The translations under genes were made by a program, and so were the position numbers. From assembly GCA_017461285.1 (NCBI GenBank), contig JAFTYS010000081.1, forward strand, positions 1 to 37,789: DNA of 37,789 bases, read 5' to 3'. The DNA is from Bacteroidales bacterium. Lineage in GTDB: Bacteria; Bacteroidota; Bacteroidia; Bacteroidales; UBA932. Positions 16,977 to 24,257 of this stretch are shown here, piece after piece (position 1 is the stretch's first letter; every line of letters begins with the position of its first letter). A model generated the notes under the pieces. It was not told the DNA's origin. It searched no databases and saw only the letters and a list, made by a program, of their open reading frames with translations.

Positions 16977-18260
16977 CTATTCGAACCTGAGCCAGTTTAT
17001 ATTGGCCCGCGAATCTTCCTGGAAAGAAACTTCAAGAACATGACGGCCTTCAGGCAGCGTCAGGACGCTCTTGTGGGTCTTCCATGAAACGTATGAATTA
17101 GGCAGGATCGAGGTTCCGAGATCCTTGCCGTCAAGGCGGAACTTCAACAGGCTCTGCGAATCTGAATTATATCTGACTTCAAGTTTGTAATCACCGGACG
17201 CAGGAACTTCTATCTGGTATTCCACCGCATTGTCTTTTCCCAATCCTGACACCTGCAGGATGCCTGTAACGTCAGTCGCAGGCGCGAGAGAAAGAGTACC
17301 CCTGCAGCCTGTATAATGCTCTGCAGGTATGACATCGCCAGGTTTGTACCAAAGAGTCTTGTCAAATGAAGACATATTGACATAGACTTGTCCCAGCGGA
17401 GTAAGCCCTTTGCCAGGAGATTCAAGCAGATTGTTGTGGCATGGAGATTCAAAGTCTGTTCTTGGAATGAACCACGCATAACGGAACACATCCTCGTCGG
17501 TCTCCAGAATGTGGACGGCTTCGATCATGTATTTCATCTGCTCCGTTTCCGAGACATTGCTCTCCCAGGCGCAGAATTCCGTAAGCCAGATGGGCTTTCC
17601 ATATCTCTTGAATTCGCCGATGAACCATTTCATCGCTGACGGATAGTTCATATAGCAATGGACAGCTATACCATCCACATCATCGATGCTTACTCCCGGC
17701 TGGGCGAAGAATTCGTCCAGCCATTTCCATGGCTCGCTATATCCGGAAAGGGTGCCGTAATTCATGGCAGGGGCTATGATCTTCATTCCCAGCTCCCTGG
17801 CCGCCTTCACAAGCCGCGGCCAGTCCTTTGCCGCAGCGGAAGGGGTCATGTTCGCCTGGTCCATCAGATTCGGCTCGTTATATGCCAGGATATACTCCAG
17901 TTCGGGATGGGCCGCCTTGAGCTTGCGCACGGCGTCTTCATCCCAGGCAGAGTTCCATGCCATAGGACAGAAGTCCATTCCATATTCAGAGAAAAGGCCG
18001 AAAGCCCGTTCGGTCGTACCGGGCCCCCAGTTGTATGACCAGCTGCAGCCGGTACCGAGAAGCGGAATGTCATTTGCAGGAGAATCTCCTAGATTGAAGC
18101 TTACACCCCTTTTGGAACTTCTCTTCTGAAGAGTCACATAGTCTACATCCTCCTCAGGTTTCCAGACGGGATAATCACCTTTCTTCTCATCCTTTCCGCA
18201 GGATACGAAGGTCAGGAATACTACCGACCCAAGAAGGCAGAACTTCTTAAATGCACCCAT
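16977..18260 (-). CDS. GH128-like glycoside hydrolase lipoprotein with C-terminal carbohydrate-binding-like domain
   Basis: This 427-residue protein starts with a lipoprotein signal (hydrophobic run, then Cys21 in 'FVSCGK'), so it is probably anchored in a membrane and faces the periplasm or surface. The central domain resembles GH128/Asl1 beta-1,3-glucanases: 'GCSWSYNWGPG', 'GMDFCPMAWNS', 'YILAYNEPNLM' with the acid/base Glu, and 'KPIWLTEFCAWES' with the likely nucleophile Glu. Residues ~300-427 look like a jelly-roll carbohydrate-binding module ending 'LEVSFQEDSRANINWLRFE'. Substrate is probably a beta-1,3-glucan, by family only. It follows the TSCPD gene by 11 bases. Confidence 0.82.
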   Translation of the reverse strand: MGAFKKFCLLGSVVFLTFVSCGKDEKKGDYPVWKPEEDVDYVTLQKRSSKRGVSFNLGDSPANDIPLLGTGCSWSYNWGPGTTERAFGLFSEYGMDFCPMAWNSAWDEDAVRKLKAAHPELEYILAYNEPNLMDQANMTPSAAAKDWPRLVKAARELGMKIIAPAMNYGTLSGYSEPWKWLDEFFAQPGVSIDDVDGIAVHCYMNYPSAMKWFIGEFKRYGKPIWLTEFCAWESNVSETEQMKYMIEAVHILETDEDVFRYAWFIPRTDFESPCHNNLLESPGKGLTPLGQVYVNMSSFDKTLWYKPGDVIPAEHYTGCRGTLSLAPATDVTGILQVSGLGKDNAVEYQIEVPASGDYKLEVRYNSDSQSLLKFRLDGKDLGTSILPNSYVSWKTHKSVLTLPEGRHVLEVSFQEDSRANINWLRFE

Positions 18261-18271
18261 GGATGTCAGAC

Positions 18272-18658
18272 TTACTCCAATGCCTTAAGAACCTTGGCAA
18301 GCTGGTCAGGGCATGATGTGCCCCTCTTGCCGCAGGTGATGCCTTCAAGCCTCTTTATGGCTTCCTCGACAGACATGTCCTTGATAAGGGCACCGATACC
18401 TTTGGCATTTCCTTCGCAGCCCCTTGTATACACTACGGACTGTATGATGCCGTCCTTGATCCGGATGTCGATCTGCTTCGAGCACACCTTTGCGCTTGGA
18501 GTGGCAACGATGTACCTCACTCCGCCTTCAACCTTATCGCTGACAATCTTATAATCATCTGTAACTACTTGTTCTGCAGTCTGATTCACAACTTTTTCCT
18601 GTGCAGCAGCAGTCAATGCGATCATGACAGCTGCAATTGCCATAATTATCTTCTTCAT
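18272..18658 (-). CDS. TSCPD domain protein with signal peptide
   Basis: A 128-residue protein. Residues 1-19 are a clear signal peptide (MKKIIMAIAAVMIALTAAA, with AAAQ cleavage site). Residues ~48-128 are a TSCPD domain: 'CSKQIDIRIKDGIIQSVVYTRGCEGNAKGIGALIKDMSVEEAIKRLEGITCGKRGTSCPDQLA'. The four conserved Cys are those that usually bind metal in the C-terminus of class II ribonucleotide reductases (NrdJ) or in stand-alone cytoplasmic versions. Exported copies are unusual. The role is unknown; metal or redox binding in the periplasm is plausible. Neighbours: RHH-like gene upstream, GH128-like gene downstream, tight spacing. Confidence 0.85.
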   Translation of the reverse strand: MKKIIMAIAAVMIALTAAAQEKVVNQTAEQVVTDDYKIVSDKVEGGVRYIVATPSAKVCSKQIDIRIKDGIIQSVVYTRGCEGNAKGIGALIKDMSVEEAIKRLEGITCGKRGTSCPDQLAKVLKALE

Positions 18659-18673
18659 AGTTTTCTGGTTTAT

Positions 18674-18910
18674 TCAAAACAAGGTAGGATGTGTGTCATC
18701 CAGTTCGGAAAGAATCTTTTCCATGATGGCCTCCCTGTACAATACAGCCTTGGTACCGACTCTGAAGCGTTCGCAATAAAGGTTGATGGCAGCCAGTTCG
18801 CTGTCATTCAGATAAATCACCTGCCTGTGCTTCCGCACAAGAGCTTCCTTCTGCTTCTTCAGATATTCGGGATCCACCCCCGAAGACGTTCTTTTCTTCT
18901 TCTTTGCCAC
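18674..18910 (-). CDS. Small ribbon-helix-helix-like protein
   Basis: A 78-residue basic protein. It opens with a Lys-rich start (VAKKKKRTSSG), then 'QVIYLNDSELAAINLYCERFRVGTKAVLYREAIMEKIL' and 'DDTHPTLF', a pattern seen in many small Bacteroidota proteins. The beta-strand followed by two helices resembles the ribbon-helix-helix DNA-binding fold, but this is by eye. The start codon is GTG at 18910. An ATG at 18964 is in frame, but it lies upstream of the start expected from TAACTTTG at 18953-18960. Spacing to the TSCPD gene is 15 bases. Confidence 0.65.
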   Translation of the reverse strand: MAKKKKRTSSGVDPEYLKKQKEALVRKHRQVIYLNDSELAAINLYCERFRVGTKAVLYREAIMEKILSELDDTHPTLF

Positions 18911-18952
18911 GATACGAATACTGTCAGTCCGATTCAAGACCAAAATTTTGGA

Positions 18953-18960
18953 CAAAGTTA
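18953..18960 (-). promoter_or_regulatory. Probable -7 element for the RHH-like operon
   Basis: TAACTTTG fits TAnnTTTG. It lies 42 bases before the GTG at 18910 and 23 bases from the divergent arg -7 element. No exact -33 TTTG is visible. Confidence 0.45.
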
Positions 18961-18983
18961 GCATATTTATGGAATATATTGGT

Positions 18984-19004
18984 TATCTTTGTATTCAATA
19001 TGAA
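18984..19004 (+). promoter_or_regulatory. arg operon promoter and possible operator
   Basis: TATCTTTG (18984-18991) fits the -7 consensus. Just downstream, at the expected start site, is a perfect inverted repeat TTCA-ATA-TGAA (18994-19004), similar in style to Arg-box half sites. No -33 TTTG is seen. Binding by an ArgR-like repressor is inference from position and the genes it would control. Confidence 0.45.
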
Positions 19005-19035
19005 CTTTTCAAGATACATATTAGTCCGACAATAG

Positions 19036-19082
19036 GAGGGGTAACGGTTTGTCTTGCCGTTAGAATCCCTCATGTATTTTTT
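19036..19082 (+). promoter_or_regulatory. Terminator-like hairpin in the arg leader
   Basis: GAGGG-g-TAACGG (19036-19047) pairs with CCGTTA-gaat-CCCTC (19057-19071), followed by a T-rich tract (T6 at 19077-19082). It lies 54-100 bases upstream of the first arg gene and downstream of the promoter, so it would sit in the leader RNA as an attenuator or a 5' stabiliser. No leader peptide with Arg codons is obvious. Confidence 0.5.
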
Positions 19083-19135
19083 CTTTATAAGACAATCCGA
19101 CATTATTAGTAAGTAACAGATAGGAGCAGACATTT

Positions 19136-19741
19136 ATGCAAATAAATGTATTGGTGGCTGATGCAAGCCACGTCAGATATGCAGATGAAATCTGCGAAGA
19201 GATATTCATTTCCGCACGCGAAAGGGGGACAGGCATTGCCCGCAGGACGCCGGAATATGTAGCAGAGAAGATGCTGGCCGGAAAAGCGGTCATAGCGATA
19301 GCGGAGGACGGCAGATTTGCCGGTTTCTCATACATCGAGACCTGGGGCGGCAAGGAATATGTGGCGAATTCCGGTCTTATCGTAGCGCACGCATTCCGCG
19401 GCATGGGCCTGGCTATGCGCATCAAGACCCGCATATTCGAACTTTCCAGGGAAAAGTTCCCCAATGCAAAGATATTCAGCATCACTACAGGAGCCGCAGT
19501 CATGAAGATGAACTACGAGCTCGGCTTCAGGCCGGTGACATTCGCCGCCCTCACCGACGACCCGGAGTTCTGGAAAGGCTGCCAGGGCTGCAGGAACTAT
19601 CAGATACTGGAAAGCAACCAGTACAGGATGTGTCTCTGCACGGGACTTCTCTACGATCCTTCAGAGCACATAGAAGTGTCAGATCCGGCCGATCCTAAGC
19701 TGGCGAACCTCAAGGACGGCGAACAGAAATCAGGGAAATAA
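19136..19741 (+). CDS. GNAT N-acyltransferase, probable first step of arginine synthesis
   Basis: A 201-residue GNAT-fold protein. The acyl-CoA loop is visible at 'AHAFRGMGLAMRIKTR' and the C-terminal GNAT region at 'AVMKMNYELGFRPVTF'. Position as the first gene, 13 bases before argG and followed by the rest of the arg pathway, suggests it acylates glutamate (N-acetyl- or, with the argF' evidence, N-succinylglutamate synthase). It is not similar in length or domain order to ArgA with an amino-acid-kinase half, nor to ArgJ. A Cys-rich C-terminal stretch ('CQGCRNYQ...CLCTG', 4 Cys) may bind metal. Function is inferred mainly from context. Confidence 0.75.
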   Translation: MQINVLVADASHVRYADEICEEIFISARERGTGIARRTPEYVAEKMLAGKAVIAIAEDGRFAGFSYIETWGGKEYVANSGLIVAHAFRGMGLAMRIKTRIFELSREKFPNAKIFSITTGAAVMKMNYELGFRPVTFAALTDDPEFWKGCQGCRNYQILESNQYRMCLCTGLLYDPSEHIEVSDPADPKLANLKDGEQKSGK

Positions 19742-19754
19742 ACATACAAAGCAT

Positions 19755-20948
19755 ATGAACAACAAGGTTGTACTCGCCTTCAGCGGCGGACTGGACACAT
19801 CATTCTGTGTCCCTTATCTCAAGGAAAAAGGTTATGAGGTCCATACGGTCATGGTCAATACCGGAGGATTCTCAGCAGAAGAAGAAAAGGCCATCGAGGA
19901 GCGCGCCCTGACTCTTGGCGCGGCATCCCATACCAACGTGAATGCGGTAGACACATATTATGAAAAAGGTATCAGATATCTTATCTACGGAAACATCCTC
20001 AAGAACGCCACCTATCCCCTTTCGGTAAGTTCGGAAAGAGTGTTCCAGGCGCTGGAAGTGCTCAAACATGTGCAGAAGATCGGAGCAGGCGCTGTAGCGC
20101 ACGGCAGCACAGGAGCCGGAAACGACCAGGTGCGTTTCGACATCGTGTTCGAGATTCTCGCACCGGAAGTGGAGATAATCGCTCCCGTGCGTGACGAGGG
20201 ATTCACCCGCCAGTTTGAGATCGATTTCCTTCAGAAGCATGGTTTCGATTTCACATGGGAGAAGGCGAAGTATTCGATCAACCAGGGCCTTTGGGGCACA
20301 AGCATCGGAGGTGTCGAGACACTTTCTTCTGACGGATATCTTCCTGAAGAGGCATATCCGACCAAGGTGACCAAGACTGAGCCTGAGCATATAAAGATCG
20401 GATTCCGCAAGGGCGAGCCCGTATCATTCAACGGGGTTGAGATGAGCCCGGTAGAAGTCATCAAGGCTGTACGCGATGCGGCCGGTCCGTTCGGAATCGG
20501 AAGAGACATCCACATCGGCGACACTATCATCGGCATCAAGGGTCGCGTAGGTTTTGAGGCTGCAGCTCCTCTGATCATCGTGAAGGCGCATCACCTTCTC
20601 GAGAAGCATACCCTCACAAAGGGTCAGCTCTACTGGAAGGAGCAGATTGCAGGCTGGTACGGACAGCAGATGCATGAGGCCATGTATCTGGATCCTGTCT
20701 GCAGGGACATGGAGGCGATGATGGACAGTATCGAGAAGAATGTAACCGGAGAGGTTGAGGTTGCGCTCATGCCATACCATTTCTCTGTTCTGGGATGTAC
20801 GAGCGGCCACGATCTCATGAGTTCGAAGTTCGGAGCGTATGGCGAGGTCAACAAGTCGTACACCGGACGCGATGTGGTGGGATTCACCAAGGTCATTGCC
20901 AATCCATTGAAGATTTATTATTCTGTAAACGGAATGGATGAAGAATAA
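19755..20948 (+). CDS. argG: Argininosuccinate synthase
   Basis: ArgG joins citrulline and aspartate with ATP to argininosuccinate. The 397-residue protein starts with the ATP-binding LAFSGGLDTSFCVPYL (PP-loop), followed by 'GAGAVAHGSTGAGNDQVRFD' (citrulline/aspartate site), and ends 'FGAYGEVNKSYTGRDVVGFTKVIANPLKIYYSVNG'. Length is as expected. Its stop codon lies within the left arm of the palindromic element at 20945-21050. Confidence 0.97.
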   Translation: MNNKVVLAFSGGLDTSFCVPYLKEKGYEVHTVMVNTGGFSAEEEKAIEERALTLGAASHTNVNAVDTYYEKGIRYLIYGNILKNATYPLSVSSERVFQALEVLKHVQKIGAGAVAHGSTGAGNDQVRFDIVFEILAPEVEIIAPVRDEGFTRQFEIDFLQKHGFDFTWEKAKYSINQGLWGTSIGGVETLSSDGYLPEEAYPTKVTKTEPEHIKIGFRKGEPVSFNGVEMSPVEVIKAVRDAAGPFGIGRDIHIGDTIIGIKGRVGFEAAAPLIIVKAHHLLEKHTLTKGQLYWKEQIAGWYGQQMHEAMYLDPVCRDMEAMMDSIEKNVTGEVEVALMPYHFSVLGCTSGHDLMSSKFGAYGEVNKSYTGRDVVGFTKVIANPLKIYYSVNGMDEE

Positions 20949-21050
20949 ACGGTTGGCTTTATGCTCCATTGGCCCCCTCCCACTTTGTGGGCCCCTCCCC
21001 CTACGCGGGGGTGCGAAAATGCCAATTCCGCATTAAAGCCAACCGTTTAT
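20945..21050 (+). repeat. Palindromic element A (argG-argC gap)
   Basis: Imperfect inverted-repeat arms 20945-20972 and 21022-21050 (starting ATAAACGGTTGGCTTTA) enclose a core with two hairpins: CCCAC-TTT-GTGGG (20979-20991) and CCCCC-tacgc-GGGGG (20997-21011). The left arm begins within the argG stop codon. It fills nearly all of the 124-base argG-argC gap. The core is about 90% identical to that of element B. Confidence 0.9.
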
Positions 21051-21072
21051 CATAGTCACAGCATTATACATT

Positions 21073-22164
21073 ATGAGTGAATTTAAGAAAATACGTGTAG
21101 CGATTGCGGGGGGTACGGGATATACCGGCGGCGAGCTGTTCAGGATATTGATGAACCATCCGTATGTGGAGGTTGTGGCGGCGACCACGACTTCTTCCGA
21201 AGGCACGCCTGTAGCGTCGGTCCACCGCGACCTTATCGGCGAAACAGACCTTTGCTTCGGAAAGGAGCTGAATGATCCTGATGTGATATTCCTCTGCCTC
21301 GGGCACGGTATTTCGCGTCAGTTCGTCGATTCGCATGACATCAAGCCGGAATGCCGCATAATTGACCTGGGAAATGATTTCAGGCTTGACGGGGATTATG
21401 CCGGCCGTCATTTCGTATATGGTCTGTGCGAGAGCGCACGTGAAGAGATACGCAAGGCACATGATGTCGCAAACCCGGGCTGTTTCGCGACTGCCATCCA
21501 GCTGGCGACGTTGCCGCTGGCGGCTGCAGGGCTTATCAACGATGAGATACATGTGACGGCGATCACGGGATCGACCGGAGCGGGAAAGAAGCCGGGAGAG
21601 ACGACTCACTTCAGTTATCGAAGCGACAACATATCGATATACAAGCTCTTCACGCATCAGCATCTGGCGGAGATCAGACAGAATCTCACTAAGGTGATGG
21701 GACAGGCTGTTGACTCCGCAGGCCCCCTCCCACTTCGTGGGCCCCTCCCCCTAGCCGGGGGTGGCCATGCCAGTTCCATCAATCAGGCGACCGAATCTTT
21801 CAATGAGGAGACTCTGAAAGTGAATTTTGTGCCGCTTAGGGGGGATTTTGCGAGGGGAATATTTGCGAGTGTCTATACCAGGGCTGCGGAAGGAATGACG
21901 CTGGAGGATTACAGGAAGGTATTTGAGGATTATTACGCCGAGTCTCCTTTTGTGTTCCATAGCAATGAGGGCATTTCGATGAAGGAGGTCGTGAATACGA
22001 ACAAGGGTCTGGTGCATGTGGAGCTGCACGACGGTTATGTGCATATAGCTTCTTGCATTGACAATCTTGTGAAGGGAGCGGCGGGACAGGCTGTGCAGAA
22101 CATGAATCTGATGTTCGGGCTGCCGGAAGACACGGGTCTTCGTCTGAAGCCTTCCGCTTTTTAG
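21073..22164 (+). CDS. argC: N-acyl-gamma-glutamyl-phosphate reductase with palindromic insert
   Basis: ArgC reduces N-acylglutamyl phosphate to the semialdehyde with NADPH. The 363-residue protein has the NADP loop 'AIAGGTGYTGGELFRIL' (about 10-26), catalytic Cys137 in 'NPGCFAT', and the C-terminal 'NFVPLRGDFARGIFASVYT'. Residues ~212-240 (about 28 codons, 21705-21788) are encoded by palindromic element B and are rich in Gly, Pro and Leu ('AGPLPLRGPLPLAGGG'). They fall in a loop between 'NLTKVMGQ' and 'SFNEETLKVNFVP' where normal ArgC has no such segment, so the enzyme probably remains active. The frame is intact. Confidence 0.95.
   Translation: MSEFKKIRVAIAGGTGYTGGELFRILMNHPYVEVVAATTTSSEGTPVASVHRDLIGETDLCFGKELNDPDVIFLCLGHGISRQFVDSHDIKPECRIIDLGNDFRLDGDYAGRHFVYGLCESAREEIRKAHDVANPGCFATAIQLATLPLAAAGLINDEIHVTAITGSTGAGKKPGETTHFSYRSDNISIYKLFTHQHLAEIRQNLTKVMGQAVDSAGPLPLRGPLPLAGGGHASSINQATESFNEETLKVNFVPLRGDFARGIFASVYTRAAEGMTLEDYRKVFEDYYAESPFVFHSNEGISMKEVVNTNKGLVHVELHDGYVHIASCIDNLVKGAAGQAVQNMNLMFGLPEDTGLRLKPSAF
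21705..21788 (+). repeat. Palindromic element B, in-frame inside argC
   Basis: The core has the same two hairpins as A: CCCAC-TTC-GTGGG (21729-21741) and CCCCC-tagcc-GGGGG (21747-21761). The flanking arms are short and imperfect here (GGCTG-TTGA at 21705-21713 and its near complement at 21779-21788). The 84-base span is 28 codons, so the reading frame is preserved. Confidence 0.85.
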
Positions 22165-22182
22165 AGAAAGAGAGTGATTATT

Positions 22183-23307
22183 ATGAATTTATTTGAGGTT
22201 TATAAGCTTTGGGATATCGAGCCGGTCAGGGGACTGGACACGACCCTTTGGGATAAGGACGGGGAGGTGTATACCGACCTTTACGGCGGCCATGCCGTGA
22301 TTTCTGTCGGACATTGCCATCCTCATTATGTCAAGATGCTTCAGGAGCAGCTAGGAAAGCTGGGATTCTATTCGAATGCAGTACAGAATTCGCTGCAGAG
22401 GGATCTTGCTTCGCGTCTCGGAAAGGTCTGCGGATATGATGACTATGCACTTTTCCTTTGCAACAGCGGTGCTGAAGCGAATGAGAACGCGTTGAAGGTG
22501 GCATCTTTCCATACAGGTAAGGCAAAGGTCCTGGCATTCAGGAAGGCGTTCCACGGCAGGACTTCGGGAGCTGTAGCAGCTACTGACAATCCGAAGATCC
22601 AGGCTCCGTTCAATTCTACTGAGAATATCGTCTTCGCTCCTCTGAATGATCTTGCTGCTGTAGAAGCGCAGTTGTCAAAGGGAGATTTTGCTGCTGTAAT
22701 CATCGAAGGAATCCAGGGAGTGGCTGGAATATATGAGCCTTCGGACGAATTCCTCCACGGCCTGCGCGCCCTCTGCAACAGGTATGGATGCGTCCTGATC
22801 CTGGACGAGATCCAGTCCGGATACGGCCGTACAGGAAAGTTCTTCGCCCACCAGCACAGCGGGGTCCGCGCGGACATCATAACTACAGCCAAGGGAATGG
22901 GTAACGGTTTCCCTATCGGAGGCGTGCTGATCAGTCCTTCCATAAAGGCATCATACGGAATGCTCGGCACGACTTTCGGAGGCAATCATCTTGCATGCAC
23001 GGCAGCCCTTGCCGTCCTGGACATCATTGAGAATGAGCATCTTGTAGAGAACGCCGCTAAGATCGGAGAGTATTTCCGCGCTGCATTCGCACAGGACAAG
23101 GCACTGAAGGAGTACCGCGGAAAGGGTCTCATGATCGGAATGGAGCTGAAGGATGAGTATGTCGGACTTCGCGACAGGCTTCTCTTTGAAAGACATTTCT
23201 TCACAGGAGCCGCAGGAGCGCAGGTAATCCGTCTGCTTCCTTCGCTCACAGTCTCACAGGGGACCGCAGAATCATTCGTTAACGCTTGGAGAGAACTGAC
23301 ATTATGA
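22183..23307 (+). CDS. argD: Acylornithine aminotransferase
   Basis: A PLP-dependent class III aminotransferase, 374 residues, converting N-acylglutamate semialdehyde to N-acylornithine. Visible are 'FLCNSGAEANENALKVA' (phosphate-binding), 'KAFHGRTSGAVAATDN', 'LILDEIQSGYGRTGKFFAHQ' and the PLP lysine in 'TTAKGMGNGFPIGG'. I chose ATG at 22183 (MNLFEVYKLW) over a GTG at 22174. Its stop overlaps the argF' start (ATGA at 23304-23307). Confidence 0.95.
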   Translation: MNLFEVYKLWDIEPVRGLDTTLWDKDGEVYTDLYGGHAVISVGHCHPHYVKMLQEQLGKLGFYSNAVQNSLQRDLASRLGKVCGYDDYALFLCNSGAEANENALKVASFHTGKAKVLAFRKAFHGRTSGAVAATDNPKIQAPFNSTENIVFAPLNDLAAVEAQLSKGDFAAVIIEGIQGVAGIYEPSDEFLHGLRALCNRYGCVLILDEIQSGYGRTGKFFAHQHSGVRADIITTAKGMGNGFPIGGVLISPSIKASYGMLGTTFGGNHLACTAALAVLDIIENEHLVENAAKIGEYFRAAFAQDKALKEYRGKGLMIGMELKDEYVGLRDRLLFERHFFTGAAGAQVIRLLPSLTVSQGTAESFVNAWRELTL

Positions 23308-24257
23308 GACATTTCACATCTATAACCCAGCTCGGTGACCTTAAGAATGCTCTTGAGGCAGCCAGATACGTAAAGGAAAATCCTTTTGCCGACCAGGCTC
23401 TCGGAAGAAACAAGACCCTGCTGATGATATTCTTCAACTCCAGCCTGAGGACCAGGCTCAGCACGCAGAAGGCGGCGATGAACCTAGGGATGAACGTCAT
23501 CGTGCTGGATGTGAATCAGGGAGCATGGAAACTGGAGACTGAGCGCGGAGTCATCATGGACAGCGACAAGCCAGAGCATCTTCTGGAGGCAATCCCTGTG
23601 ATGGGCTCGTATTGCGACGTCATAGGAGTAAGGGCATTTGCAAAGTTCGAAAGCAAGGAAGACGATTACAATGAAGTGATAGTCAACCAGTTCATCAGAT
23701 ATTCAGGCAAGCCGGTGTTCAGTATGGAGGCAGCGACAAGGCATCCGCTTCAGACATTCGCTGACCTGATCACCATCGAAGAATACAAGAAGGTCGAGAA
23801 GCCGAAGATAGTGATGACATGGGCTCCGCATCCGAAAGCCCTGCCGCAGGCTGTTCCGAATTCATTCGCTGAGGGCATCAACATGACCGATTATGAATTC
23901 GTGATCACCCATCCGCACGGATATGAGCTCGATCCGGCATTCACCGGACGTGCGCGAATCGAATATGACCAGAGGAAGGCCTTCGAAGGCGCGGATTTCA
24001 TATATGCGAAGAACTGGTCAGCCTACAGCGGCGACAACTACGGAAAGGTACTCTGCACCGACAGGGACTGGACTGTGGATTCGGAGAAGATGGCACTGAC
24101 CAACAACGCATACTTCATGCATTGCCTTCCTGTGCGCAGGAACATGATCGTGACCGACGATGTCATCGAAAGTCCGCAGTCGATCGTGATTCCGGAGGCA
24201 GCAAACCGCGTCGTATCGGCCCAGACCATACTGAAAGAGATTCTGAAGAGCCTATGA
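23304..24257 (+). CDS. argF': N-succinyl/acetylornithine transcarbamylase
   Basis: This 317-residue transcarbamylase transfers carbamoyl phosphate to an N-acylated ornithine. It belongs to the SOTCase/AOTCase branch rather than ordinary OTCase: 'FFNSSLRTRLSTQKAAMNLG' (44-62) replaces the usual STRTR pocket, and 'FMHCLPVRRNMIVTDDVIESPQS' is the family C-terminal block. Residue 90 is Pro ('MDSDKPEH'). In the characterised Bacteroides fragilis enzyme a proline at position 90 marks succinylornithine specificity, while the acetylornithine enzyme has Glu at the equivalent place, so succinyl specificity is predicted. ATG at 23304 overlaps the argD stop; a TTG at 23286 is in frame but unlikely. argB overlaps its stop by 4 bases. 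Confidence 0.94.
   Translation: MRHFTSITQLGDLKNALEAARYVKENPFADQALGRNKTLLMIFFNSSLRTRLSTQKAAMNLGMNVIVLDVNQGAWKLETERGVIMDSDKPEHLLEAIPVMGSYCDVIGVRAFAKFESKEDDYNEVIVNQFIRYSGKPVFSMEAATRHPLQTFADLITIEEYKKVEKPKIVMTWAPHPKALPQAVPNSFAEGINMTDYEFVITHPHGYELDPAFTGRARIEYDQRKAFEGADFIYAKNWSAYSGDNYGKVLCTDRDWTVDSEKMALTNNAYFMHCLPVRRNMIVTDDVIESPQSIVIPEAANRVVSAQTILKEILKSL

Noticed and set aside
18924..19133. Minus-strand frame across the arg promoter region
   Set aside because: It overlaps two promoters and a hairpin, and its translation shows no protein-like pattern.
20979..21011. Elements A and D as ordinary transcription terminators
   Set aside because: They are in the middle of the operon, lack T tracts, and the same core occurs inside argC and argE coding sequence.
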